Shown here in pieces: positions 56,151 to 64,000 of a stretch of 64,000 nt of DNA. This stretch comes from Paraescarpia echinospica. Its lineage: Eukaryota > Annelida > Polychaeta > Sabellida > Siboglinidae. The stretch lies in the NCBI GenBank assembly GCA_020002185.1, contig CM034541.1, forward strand, positions 52,908,553 to 52,972,552. Reading direction: 5' to 3'. The first letter of the stretch is position 1, and every line of letters begins with the position of its first letter. The notes under the pieces are model-generated. The model was not told the DNA's origin. It saw only the letters and a list, made by a program, of their open reading frames with translations, and made no database searches. The position numbers were made by a program, and so were the translations under genes.

Positions 56151-56927
56151 TTAATACGTCTCCCACGCCGACTCCAAGACTCTGCTACGCCGTTTTCTAC
56201 CCGTCACTTTTACAGCTGGCCGCCGGTCCGTCTCTTTTTCAGCTAGCCGCCGGTGTTGCTGCATCCACGTCACTCCGATACGACTGCGTTTACCCGGCGT
56301 CGTCGCCGCCTCTTCTAGCCGCTTCGGCTGCTGCTGCTGCATGTACGTTCGATACCGGGGGTTACCGACGAACTCCGTAGGAATGTTCAGACCCCTCATA
56401 CGCTCCCGAACGCTTTCCACCCTACAGGTGGCGCCATCTTCTTTCGCGTTCGCATGAGATCATTCACGAGGTCGACCATGTTGCTGCCCGCAAGAGTTTG
56501 ACCGTCGTACACGAACTCGCCGCGGGCGTTCCATCGACACAACTTATCGGTTTTCATTTTTGCGATAAGGCGGCTGGCTTTTCCTTTCACAGTTTTCGGC
56601 ACGCTGTCCACGATCTCGCGTTCTATAGCGTTCCGCCTCCTCAACCGGTGGCGCCGTTGCCGACTCGTTGTTCACCACCGACACGCGAACTGGTTGCGCC
56701 GCTCGAGCCGCCTCTAGCGCGTTGTAACGACTCAGCAGTTGATTGTACGACGCCACCTTATCGTGTTCGGATAAATCCGACTGGTCTAGAACATTCTTCA
56801 TGTCGCTGTCCAGGCTACTCATTGCACGTGATCGGGTCGTGCTCGGCGGCTGGTCGATGAGCGGCAAGAGGCTCTCCACCAACCGCGGGTCGACCAACAC
56901 CATCTTCTTCGCGTGCTGCATCTTCAC
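56151..56927 (-). pseudogene. Conserved Polinton protein of unknown function, with two frameshifts
   Basis: Starts ATG 56927 (MKMQHAKKMVLVDPRLVESL). The motif LDSDMKNVLDQSDLSEHDKV continues to about 56680. The next frame (56644-56396) has VPKTVKGKASRLIAKMK, WNARGEFVYDGQTLAGSNMV and DLVNDLMRTRK. The original frame resumes by 56420 (VRERMRGLNIPTEFVGNPRY) to the stop at 56151. The order DP-loop, helical 'DLSEHDK' part, 'RGEFVYDG' part and 'LNIPTEFVGN' end is one I recognise from Polinton-type elements of many animals. Its function is not established there. The two shifts compensate each other. Confidence 0.75.
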
Positions 56928-57276
56928 CCCCCCCGGTAACCTGTCTGAGCAGGGGGAGGAAGACGGTGCACGCTAACGGTGCTAGCAGCGCCGTCTGAAA
57001 ACACCCCGCTCCCGTTTGCAGGATGGCCCGCCTCTGTCTGACGGGTACTCTTTTGTCCGCTAGCTTATGGAAGTGGTTCCTGTATTTTAGCAGTACTCTT
57101 TTCTGCTTCTTCGATAGTTTCATGTTCCCTTTCAGAATGTTGTACGCGCAATCGCACAGATTACATATGAGGTCGGAGTCCGCGTGGGCGAGTACGGCTT
57201 TTCGCAGCTCGATGTTCCTCTTATATCTACTCAGCATCTGCAGGGCCATAATATGTCTCTTCACGCGGTCCGTCAT
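56815..57276 (-). CDS. Conserved Polinton protein with basic helices and hydrophobic segment
   Basis: From ATG 57276: helical basic part (RVKRHIMALQMLSRYKRN), then CNLCDCAYNILKGNMKLSKK, LLKYRNHFHKLADKRVPVRQ, 'RRAILQTGAGCFQTALLAPL' and ACTVFLPLLRQ. This order is common to a small Polinton protein. The hydrophobic end could touch membranes or the capsid interior; function unknown. The last 37 codons overlap the next gene and look out of family, so the true end is probably near 56935 and a frameshift is possible. A TATAAAAAG at 57313-57321 lies 37 bp upstream. Confidence 0.65.
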   Translation of the reverse strand: MTDRVKRHIMALQMLSRYKRNIELRKAVLAHADSDLICNLCDCAYNILKGNMKLSKKQKRVLLKYRNHFHKLADKRVPVRQRRAILQTGAGCFQTALLAPLACTVFLPLLRQVTGGGEDAAREEDGVGRPAVGGEPLAAHRPAAEHDPITCNE

Positions 57277-57312
57277 CCTTAAACCGAATGACGCGCGCGG
57301 TGACGCCCCCCT

Positions 57313-57321
57313 CTTTTTATA
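57313..57321 (-). promoter_or_regulatory. TATA box (TATAAAAAG)
   Basis: On the minus strand, GACTATAAAAAGAGG precedes the ATG at 57276 by 37-45 bp, immediately behind the ATPase stop region (57323). Confidence 0.6.
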
Positions 57322-57322
57322 G

Positions 57323-57949
57323 TCACTTCCTTGTGTAGACGTACTGGAGGCGGTCGTCTGGAAAAATGCCCGTGCGCAGGCGCATGTCTTCCTCCGTTTC
57401 CTGTTTCAGGTCTACGAGGAGATAACCGTACGCCGCTGACGTGGCGTCTTTGAAGGCCTCGAGCATGTAGTTGACCTTGCCCGGATACATCTGTTTTGCT
57501 AGGTGACCTACTTGTCCTGCGTCCCGGGGGCTCTTGAATAGTACCATGTATTGGGCGTTCAGACTAATTGTGCGGTTTTCTTTTCCTTTTGGAAAAATAT
57601 TCTGCAGCAGTTGTACGACGGACGTGTTACAGTGATGGCTTTTTTTAGTAAACAGGGTCGTGACCCTGCTATCGGTTTCCTCCATGAGGTCATCGAGTAC
57701 TAGAAGCGACCTCGTTTCGGCGTCTAAACGCTTCGGATCCGGTAGGCCGTCTACGAATTTAATTTTGGCTGGCATAGAGGCGTAGGCGGATTGCCACTGG
57801 CCGTAGCACCAAAGGAATTTCTCCGGCGGTTGCTCGTTCATAGTGTCAGCGTGCTGTAATAGGCGAGCGACAAAAGTAGTCTTACCGCACCCCGTGGGGC
57901 CGGCCACTATACACGTAAAGGGATGCTTCAACGGCAAGCACATATTCAC
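57323..57949 (-). CDS. A32/FtsK-HerA-type genome-packaging ATPase (intact)
   Basis: 208 residues, uninterrupted. Walker A is CIVAGPTGCGKTTFVARLLQ near residue 13. Walker B is SLLVLDDLMEE near residue 82. A following SHHCNTSVVQLLQNIFP segment with a Gln-rich strand (sensor region) and FKSPRDAGQVGHLAKQMYP complete the family pattern. It would pump the element's DNA into capsids. Length is usual for the family. It starts at ATG 57949 just after the NADAR frame. No damage is visible, in contrast to the structural genes. Confidence 0.92.
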   Translation of the reverse strand: MNMCLPLKHPFTCIVAGPTGCGKTTFVARLLQHADTMNEQPPEKFLWCYGQWQSAYASMPAKIKFVDGLPDPKRLDAETRSLLVLDDLMEETDSRVTTLFTKKSHHCNTSVVQLLQNIFPKGKENRTISLNAQYMVLFKSPRDAGQVGHLAKQMYPGKVNYMLEAFKDATSAAYGYLLVDLKQETEEDMRLRTGIFPDDRLQYVYTRK

Positions 57950-57981
57950 GATTGCCGCGTGCGGGGACGAACGATGACTTT

Positions 57982-58437
57982 TTATTCATTTCGTCTATAC
58001 GCTTCGCGCACCTCCATCAATAATTTACCGAGCATATTTTGTCACTCTCCACCTCCGAGTTTCGTACCCCAGAAGCCGTCGCACGACGGTACCCACTCCA
58101 CTAGTTCGGCTTTTCCCGTAGCCAATAGGGCGTATTTCAACTTCTTTGTCCCTCCGAACTTAGCCATCAACAGGCTCTTCATGCAGTCGACCCTAACGGC
58201 GTTCCATTCGTCGCCCGTTCTCTTTTTCACGATTTTCCAACTTCGTCGTTTTGCGATGTAGGCCGACCACGACTGTTTCATGGATTCGGCCCCTTCGACG
58301 TCTTCGTTAAACATCGCTTTTCTATACTGGTAAGCGTGCTCTACGGACCGAAAGGCCCGACCGTACGCCGCGACTCGACACGGATACATATTCGACAGGA
58401 ACGACACCGACCCTCCGAAATGTATAGGAGACTCCAT
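57982..58437 (-). CDS. NADAR (YbiA-like) domain protein, one in-frame stop near the end
   Basis: From ATG 58437, 131 codons to TGA 58042-58044. The same frame continues 20 codons (NMLGKLLMEVREAYRRNE) to TAA 57982, and this end fits the domain. Domain features are FLSNMYPCRV near residue 14, FRSVEHAYQYRKAMF near residue 29, MKSLLMAKFGGTKKL near residue 86, LLATGKAELVEW, and FWGTKLGGGE. NADAR proteins act on ADP-ribose/NAD-related N-glycosidic bonds, and some remove ADP-ribose from nucleic-acid guanine. A TATA box precedes it. It is the outermost right-arm gene. NADAR is not a standard Polinton gene. Confidence 0.85.
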
Positions 58438-58481
58438 ACCGCCGTCACTCCGCTACTGGCCACACCGCCTCTCTTCCGCGC

Positions 58482-58494
58482 TATATATATAAAA
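58482..58494 (-). promoter_or_regulatory. TATA box of the NADAR gene
   Basis: Minus strand TTTTATATATATAG, about 45-57 bp before the ATG at 58437. Confidence 0.65.
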
Positions 58495-58585
58495 GACGCG
58501 TAAGTACCTACACAAACGCTAGGACACCATAGGAGCCGCTAGAGGGGAGCTCCAGAAGACAGCTGTCAATCAAAGGTACATTGAC

Positions 58586-58681
58586 CTAGTGACCTGGTGA
58601 CCTGGTGACCTACTGACCTACTGACCCACTGATATACTGTCCTACTGACCTACTGACCTACTGACCTATTGACCTACTGAC
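58586..58681. repeat. 8-bp tandem repeat (GACCTACT), about 12 units
   Basis: Units GACCTAGT, GACCTGGT (twice), GACCTACT and variants, in register. It lies between the last right-arm gene and the right terminal repeat; no equivalent on the left. Confidence 0.93.
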
Positions 58682-58783
58682 TAAGCATTAAGTCTAATTA
58701 GGGTAATCAATGTTCTTAATTACTTAGAACAGGTCTTTACGTAATTAAGTCATTAAGCATTAAGCCTAATTAGACGCCACATA

Positions 58784-59060
58784 GCCGCTAGATGGCGGTT
58801 CCATCGGGGAAGTTGACAGCTGTCAATCAAAGGGTAATTATGATTTTTTTTTAAGTAAGAAGATAAGAGGATTTTTTATAAGTATGGGCCAAAACTTAGG
58901 AAAAAGAGCCGATGTCCTTTGATGTCCTTTTTTATAAGTATGGTTCAAAACTTAGGAAAAAATGAGTCGGGGTCATAAGAGGATTTTTTATAAGTAGATG
59001 CTCCTTTGAAGTTTATGATTAATCGTTTTGCACGGGGGCAAACAGGGCACGACTACTACT
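58784..59060 (-). repeat. Polinton right terminal inverted repeat
   Basis: Complement of 39990-40266 with a few differences. It ends GGGCACGACTACTACT. The palindrome TTGACAGCTGTCAA is at 58813-58826; a further partial copy (GACAGCTGTCAATCAAAG) sits outside the repeat near 58558-58575. Confidence 0.95.
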
Positions 59061-59066
59061 GTGGTG
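59061..59066. repeat. Polinton target site duplication, right (GTGGTG)
   Basis: Follows the last base of the right terminal repeat; continues CACGCCATAAAAATATGAAG as in unit 3. Confidence 0.95.
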
Positions 59067-59640
59067 CACGCCATAAAAATATGAAGCGATTTGGTAGAAT
59101 ATACACAAGGTCGCCATAATCCAGCACAATAATGATGAGCCTACATGTGATTTATCAATGGCTATTTCGTTTCATAGGAAAACATTTAATTGGAGAACAG
59201 AATACCGTGCTCGGTTTAGACTAAAATATAGTTTGCCGTTAGTCGCAATTGCTTCTGATATTATGAAAGACAAGACACGACACAGATACTAAACTGTTAG
59301 TATAAACGGAGGCATGTTAGATCTTCATAACCAGGGCTGCTCTGGTTCGGGAATACACATGGAAATCGGCCTATTAGTAAAAAGGTGATACCATTAGGCA
59401 ATATGAGTGGTTTCGAATCAATTTATGCAGATACAAGCATGTAGGCTTTTTATTATATAATATTGTGTTGCCTACATATATAGCAATAAACAATCGTGCA
59501 ATTATCTTGGTATTGATCCAAAATATATTTCTTCAGATATAAAGAGAAACCGTGAAGGCTATGCGTATTGACCTGTTCCGTAATTCTAGGTGGCATGTTT
59601 CTGATTAGAGCTGGTAGTATCTTATACATTTTCTAGCTTG
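59067..59640. mobile_element. Insertion K, unit 4, right part (both LINE sites empty)
   Basis: Parallel to 27822-28199, then 31965-31990, then 33104-33250. The L2 (28200-31974) and the second LINE (31985-33103) of unit 3 are absent. No recognisable protein. Confidence 0.75.
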
Positions 59641-59660
59641 GGAGGTACGGATCTTGCACT

Positions 59661-59862
59661 CTACGAGGCGGTGTTTGGCACGGAATGTGTGGAGCAGGAA
59701 CTTACGTTCTATCAGGCGGTGGTTAGGACATAATGTGTGGCACAGGGTATTGCAATCTATGCGGCGGTGTTTGGCACGGAATGTGTGGAGCAGGAACTTA
59801 CGTTCTATCAGGCGGTGGTTGGCACGGAATGTGTGGGAAAGGATCGTTATCCTATGCGGCGT
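59661..59862. repeat. 48-bp tandem repeat, about four units
   Basis: Units start CTACGAGGCGG, CTATCAGGCGG, CTATGCGGCGG, CTATCAGGCGG at 59661, 59709, 59757 and 59805, each with GGCACGGAATGTGTGG-like middle. Alternate units resemble each other more, so a 96-bp dimer may be the real unit. The frames across it are repeat peptides. Confidence 0.9.
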
Positions 59863-59917
59863 GAATATGGAAGCCGGTGTAAGTGCGTGAGGACGTGTGT
59901 CATATATAGTGTTATTT

Positions 59918-59995
59918 GGAGCGCTGTGGTGCAGTAATAAGAACTTCGTACTCTTGAACGAGAGAACCGGGGTTCGACTACTGTGCTGTCGTGTC
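59918..59995 (+). repeat. tRNA-derived SINE head
   Basis: Box A-like TGTGGTGCAGTAATAAG (about 59927) and box B GGTTCGACTAC (about 59970), with an anticodon-arm-like CTCTTGAACGAGAG between. A tRNA-unlike region follows to about 60100. A tRNA gene is unlikely because the acceptor ends do not pair. Confidence 0.5.
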
Positions 59996-60384
59996 GAACT
60001 TTGGTCAGCTTCGTTGCTCCAGTTCTCTCGGTTCTAGTAATGCGTACTTGGCTATAAACTGTGGTAGATATTTGTATACGAATAGTCTTCGGTTATTAAC
60101 TGCAGCATGGCTGGGTGCTACTCATAGAAGGCAAGGTGCTTTTTGTTTGAACAGGTCTGCCAGGGAGTAAAACGTAAAGCGCATTGAGCAGTCATGAGGA
60201 CTGCATACTGCACTGTATAGGAAGTTACCTTTTACCTTATATATGTTATATTCCCGCTTCAACCAGTTCTCCTCAACACACGGGCGCAAGTATTTGTGCG
60301 AGTTGCCTCATGAAAAAAGAATGGCTAAAAATTGTTATTGTTGTAATGAAAGTTTGTCTTACACACAGGCGGGCTCGCGCGCGC
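59996..60384. other. Possible SINE body and unassigned sequence
   Basis: No coding frame. GTAAAGCGCATTGAGCAGTC near 60173 resembles the GTAAAGCGC hairpin of LINE/SINE 3' ends, so the element with the SINE head may extend to about 60230. Confidence 0.35.
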
Positions 60385-60512
<128 letters not shown>

Positions 60513-60777
60513 GCGGAGATAAGAAATCATTTCTTTTCGTGGTCGATATCTAAAGGAATCTCGTCGGAACCCGCTTTGACTGCGCTGCTAACCGAGCATA
60601 GCAACGAACTGGACATTGCTGGGGATCTCACTGTTGGTTGACTGCCGTAGGATTGTGCGCAGGCGTAGGTAGCTAAAGGTGTTCATTAGATCGCGGTTTG
60701 AGGCGTTATGTGTTTGCGTAAACTCCTATGTTCGTTTATATTAAAAAAATCACGTCGTTTACTAAGACACTCATCTT

Positions 60778-60861
60778 AGCGTTAAGAACGTTCTTAGCCG
60801 CTTCATAAAACCGACCCCTGGGGGCGGTTTCAAGTAGCGGCTAATACCGTTCTTAATGCTA
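60778..60861. repeat. Inverted-repeat (MITE-like) structure
   Basis: AGCGTTAAGAACGTTCTTAG at 60778 onward pairs with AGCGGCTAATACCGTTCTTA at 60836 onward; inner bases AAACCG and CGGTTT also pair. It overlaps the start of the L2 3' fragment. Confidence 0.5.
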
Positions 60862-61292
60862 CGTGAACTACATTGGCTGCCAGTGAAATACCGGCTCCGC
60901 TTTAAGGTCAACACCTGTACGTATAAAGTGCTCAACGGATTGGCACCGGCATACATGAGCGACATTGTGGAGAAAAATCAACTAACGCGTACCTTAAAAT
61001 CAACGGAGACGTCCCTTCTCGTCGTACCTGTGCTACGGAGTTGAACTTATGGTGAACGTTGTTTCAGCCGACACGTGGCCATACTGTAGAACGACTTTAT
61101 TCGTAATGTTTTATTTATGTTTGTATTGTAAGTGTAATTTTAGGTTTAAAGCAGTTCTTGTACGCTATTTTGTTTAATAAATAACACATATTTTATAGTT
61201 TTAGTTAATTGATGCAGTTTTATGTAAAGCGCCTGAGGGCATTTTATCTTAAGTTGATTTGGGCGCTATATAAATTCCGATATTATTATTAT
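60856..61292 (+). mobile_element. L2-type LINE 3' end
   Basis: ORF2 C-terminal frame 60856-61044 (LRELHWLPVKYRLRFKVNTC, YKVLNGLAPAYMSDIVEK), then a 3' UTR with GTAAAGCGCCTGAGGGC and GGGCGCTATATAAA and an ATT-repeat tail at 61278-61292. 5'-truncated. Confidence 0.8.
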
Positions 61293-61296
61293 TATC

Positions 61297-62505
61297 GTCA
61301 CAGTGTACACAGGATAGGTTTTGTTCTGCTACCTAATAAATGTGCATAAACGAACTGGAACATCACAGTGTACATAGGCTAGGTATTGTTCTGCTACACA
61401 ATAAATGTGCACAAATGAACTGGAACATCACAGTGTACACAGGCCATGTTTTGTTCTACTACATAATAAATGTGCAAAAACGAAGAGGAACATCACAGTG
61501 TACACAGGTTAGGTATCGTTCTGCATGCTACACAATAAATGTGCACAAACGAACTGGAACATTAGAGTGCACACAGGCCATGTTTTGTTCTACTACATAA
61601 TAAATGTGCAAAAACGAAGTGAAACATCACAGTGTACACAGGTTAGGTATCGTTCTGCATGCTACACAATAAATGTGCACAAACGAACTGGAACATCACA
61701 GTGCATACAAGCCAGGTTTTGTTCTACTACATAATTAATGTGCACAAACGAACTGGAACTTCACAGTGTACATAGGCTAGGTATTGTTTTGCTACACAAT
61801 AAATGTGCACAAATGAACTGGAACATCACTGTGTACACAGGCTAGGTATCGCTCTGCTACACAATAAATGTGCACAAATGAACTGGAACATCACAGTGTA
61901 CACAGGCCATGTTTTGTTCTACTACATAATAAATGTGCAAAAACGAAGTGGAACATCACAGTGTACACAGGTTAGGTATAGTTCTGCATGCTACACAATA
62001 AATGTGCACAAACGAACTGGAACATTACAGTGCACACAGGCCATGTTTTGTTCTACTACATAACAAATGTGCAAAAACGAAGTGGAACATCACAGTGTAC
62101 ACAGGTTAGGTATCGTTCTGCATGCTACACAATAAATGTGCACAAACGAACTGGAACATCACAGTGCACACAGGCCAGGTTTTGTTCTACTACATAATCA
62201 ATGTGCACAAACGAACTGGAACATCACAGTGTACATAGGCTAGGTATTGTTCTGCTACACAATAAATGTGCACAAATGAACTGGAACATCACTGTGTACA
62301 CAGGGTAGGTATCGTTCTGCTACACAATACATGTGCTCAAATGAATTGGAACATCACAGTGTACACAGGCTAGGTATCGTTCTGCTACACTATAAATGTG
62401 TACAAATGAACTGGAACATTACAGTGCACACAGGCCAGGTTTTGTTCTACTACATAATAAATGTGCAAAAACTAACTGGAACATCACAGTGTACATATGC
62501 TAGGT
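61297..62505. repeat. 65/69-bp minisatellite with 463-bp higher-order period
   Basis: Basic unit AATAAATGTGCACAAATGAA, CTGGAACATCACAGTGTACA, CAGGCTAGGTATCGTTCTGC, TACAC (65 bp); some units carry an extra ATGC (69 bp). Seven units (five of 65, two of 69) make 463 bp. The seven-unit pattern starting at 61340 recurs at 61803, and 61525 recurs at 61988. About 18 units in total. Frames across it are not genes. Confidence 0.95.
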
Positions 62506-62819
62506 TTGTTCTTTAGCAGAAAGGTAATAAAATGAGTTGGGGAAATCTGAATTGCGAAAACAGCTTTTAACAGTAATATGTGTGGGGGTATCTGTGTTGA
62601 GTAATATGTTATTTGCTGCCGTAATAATAAGTTAGCACATCTCACACAACTAATCTGTGTCTTGCTGTCAACAATGGACCAGGTTAAGTGTAATATAAAA
62701 ATTACATATTTAATCTTCTTCTTTGGTATGCTATATACACACATTGTTTTTTATAATGTCATCAGAGTTTGTTCGTCTCACACAGAATAGTCACTTGTGT
62801 TTCTGTTGTAGAGTAGTAG
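62506..62819. other. No recognisable gene
   Basis: AT-rich sequence between the minisatellite and a LINE 3' end; nothing supportable. Confidence 0.4.
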
Positions 62820-63205
62820 TTATTCCCAACTTTCCACCTGCAAACGTGTTACCGGAGGCAACAGAAATGTTACAAAGACCAAATGAAAACAAACGTGAAG
62901 AACTGCAACAGAGACACGACTACGTGGGAAACTGACTGTGAAGACCGTGTGCGATGGAGGTTCATATTCAAAACCGACGTCGAACATTTTGAAATTAACC
63001 GTGTAGCACACGAAGCCGAAAAAACAACAGCGGCGGAAGGATCGTGAACTCTACAAGAATACATTGACGACTATTACCGCTGCTGCTATGCAACCATATG
63101 TGTGTGTGATGTGTGTGGCCGGATCTGCAAATCTCGAATCGGCCTGTTCAGTCACCGACGAACTATCAGATATAACTGAATATTATCATCATCATCTTCA
63201 TTATG
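62820..63205 (+). mobile_element. LINE ORF2 C-terminal end with zinc finger and CAT-repeat tail
   Basis: Frames give a basic segment (DRVRWRFIFKTDVEHFEINR, HEAEKTTAAEG) followed in another frame by a C2H2-like CDVCGRICKSRIGLFSHRRT (about 63105-63170). The stop comes at about 63178, then an ATCATCATC tail. This combination is the known C-terminus of some LINE ORF2 families. Frameshifts present; only the end is left. Confidence 0.5.
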
Positions 63206-64000
63206 ACTCGGATGATCATACTCCACAACGAATGTGATTGCAAGAAAGATATTAGTAGACATTGCTACCAAGTATCCACTTTCGTGTAGTCTTTTAACCT
63301 GTGCCTGGCTTTGCGCAACTTTGTCATTCCCTTCATCTTGATGTGTCGTAGACGCTGCCAATATGTATGTGTCAGGCTTCAGGTCCCCCAGACGGATACT
63401 GCCCTGCTCCGTGCGCAGCTCCCAAAGCCAGTCCGGATATTTGTAGTCTTTCTTTCAGTTCTGACTATGTTCTCTGCTTGTAGATGTTGGGTCTTCAGAT
63501 ACAGAAATAGGAATGTTTTTTACTCTGGCCTAAATTATTAGCAGCATCCACCATGTAGGTACTCCCCTGTGTTGAAGGATAGGCGGCTTATAGTTTCAGA
63601 AGGATGAACGTACTCTGGTCCATTTAAGTACAAGTTTACCCAGAAATGACGGTGGTCACGATTAAATAGGTGAATGGGCGATAATGTGAGGTATCGGTCA
63701 ATCGGACCTGTTTACCGATTAGAAGAACAATTTTACTAAAACTGAATTAAATGAAATTCACTTAATTTCTCAACAGCATAACAATTCGATAGTATCTTCC
63801 AAACTCTTGCTGTGTTAGCATGTACAGCTGAAACGGAATATGTGAACCGCACAGTCGCTGAAATGTCAACTTGAACGTCGCCATTATAAGCAGGTGTCGC
63901 CATATCGCGTTTGTGCGTCCGGATCACGGAGTTAGGTGCGAGTAACCAGCGTCAGTGAGATGGCTACTATTCAGAGTTCGCCCTGCGACGTCGCGATCCG
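63206..64000. other. No recognisable gene
   Basis: No frame with family features. An ATG at 63959 opens a frame running to the window edge (MATIQSSPCDVAI), too short to judge; a 5' exon continuing outside the window is possible. Confidence 0.35.

Larger units (their letters stand above)
39990..59060. mobile_element. Polinton/Maverick (adintovirus-like) DNA transposon, complete but decayed
   Basis: It spans 19,071 bp between a 6-bp target duplication, with 277-bp terminal inverted repeats that begin AGTAGTAGTCGTGCCC and end with its complement. It encodes the diagnostic set: protein-primed-type PolB (partial), retroviral-type integrase, adenain-like protease, A32/FtsK-type ATPase, major and minor capsid proteins and PX. 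Left-arm genes are plus, right-arm genes minus. The GC-rich interior contrasts with AT-rich host DNA. An internal tandem duplication of the left arm, several stops, and loss of the polymerase palm make it non-autonomous. Extra genes not in the common core are an RPA-like protein, a zinc-finger protein and a NADAR protein. Confidence 0.97.

Noticed and set aside
39990..59060. Free adenovirus or other exogenous virus contig
   Set aside because: The integrase, terminal repeats, target duplication and empty site show an integrated Polinton-type element; the genes are too decayed for a replicating virus.
61340..62516. Series of similar 60-86-codon frames
   Set aside because: They repeat with the minisatellite period and have no protein features.

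Overview
The window is animal genomic DNA, most likely from a marine invertebrate. It is AT-rich and dominated by mobile DNA: several non-LTR retrotransposon families, a Penelope-like fragment, hAT-like DNA transposon remnants, tRNA-derived SINE heads, minisatellites and CA/GT microsatellites. The only host-gene remnant I recognise is a broken ankyrin/SOCS-box gene on the minus strand near 2-3.3 kb. The species cannot be decided from the sequence; a lancelet, brachiopod, mollusc or cnidarian would all fit this element mix.

Layout. 0-7.8 kb: ASB-like pseudogene and nested LINE fragments. 7.8-39.8 kb (and again 59.1-59.6 kb): a large block repeated several times in tandem. Each unit carries, in order, a CR1/L2-type LINE (LINE h), a 50-bp minisatellite, a repeat called b here, a stretch d that may hold a hAT-like element, and AT-rich stretches f and g. 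The units differ by later insertions (a minus-strand CR1 at 12.4-16.7 kb, an L2 at 28.2-32.0 kb, a second LINE at 32.0-33.1 kb, a hAT-like element at 10.2 and 24.3 kb). The sister units therefore preserve the empty target sites.

39,990-59,060 is a complete Polinton/Maverick (adintovirus-like) element of 19,071 bp. It has 277-bp terminal inverted repeats starting AG and ending CT, and a 6-bp target duplication GTGGTG. An empty copy of the same site survives at 27,816-27,821. The element is visibly GC-rich against its AT-rich host. The left arm is on the plus strand: an RPA-like zinc-ribbon OB protein, helical and Cys-rich unknowns, a zinc-finger protein and the N-terminal part of a protein-primed-type DNA polymerase B. 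The right arm is on the minus strand: adenain-like protease, double-jelly-roll major capsid protein, PX-like basic protein, penton-like minor capsid protein, retroviral-type integrase with chromodomain, two conserved Polinton proteins, A32/FtsK-type packaging ATPase and a NADAR-domain protein. Together these would form a replication, integration and virion-assembly set, but most genes carry stops or frameshifts and the polymerase lacks its C-terminal palm, so this copy is defective.

The left arm is tandemly duplicated inside the element (41,111-46,314 and 46,347-52,401). The junction holds a 36-nt piece identical to the host repeat f at 26,871-26,906. The two copies have decayed differently, so different genes are intact in each. 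59.1-64 kb holds the right flank, more minisatellites (one with a 463-bp higher-order period), a SINE head and LINE 3' ends.
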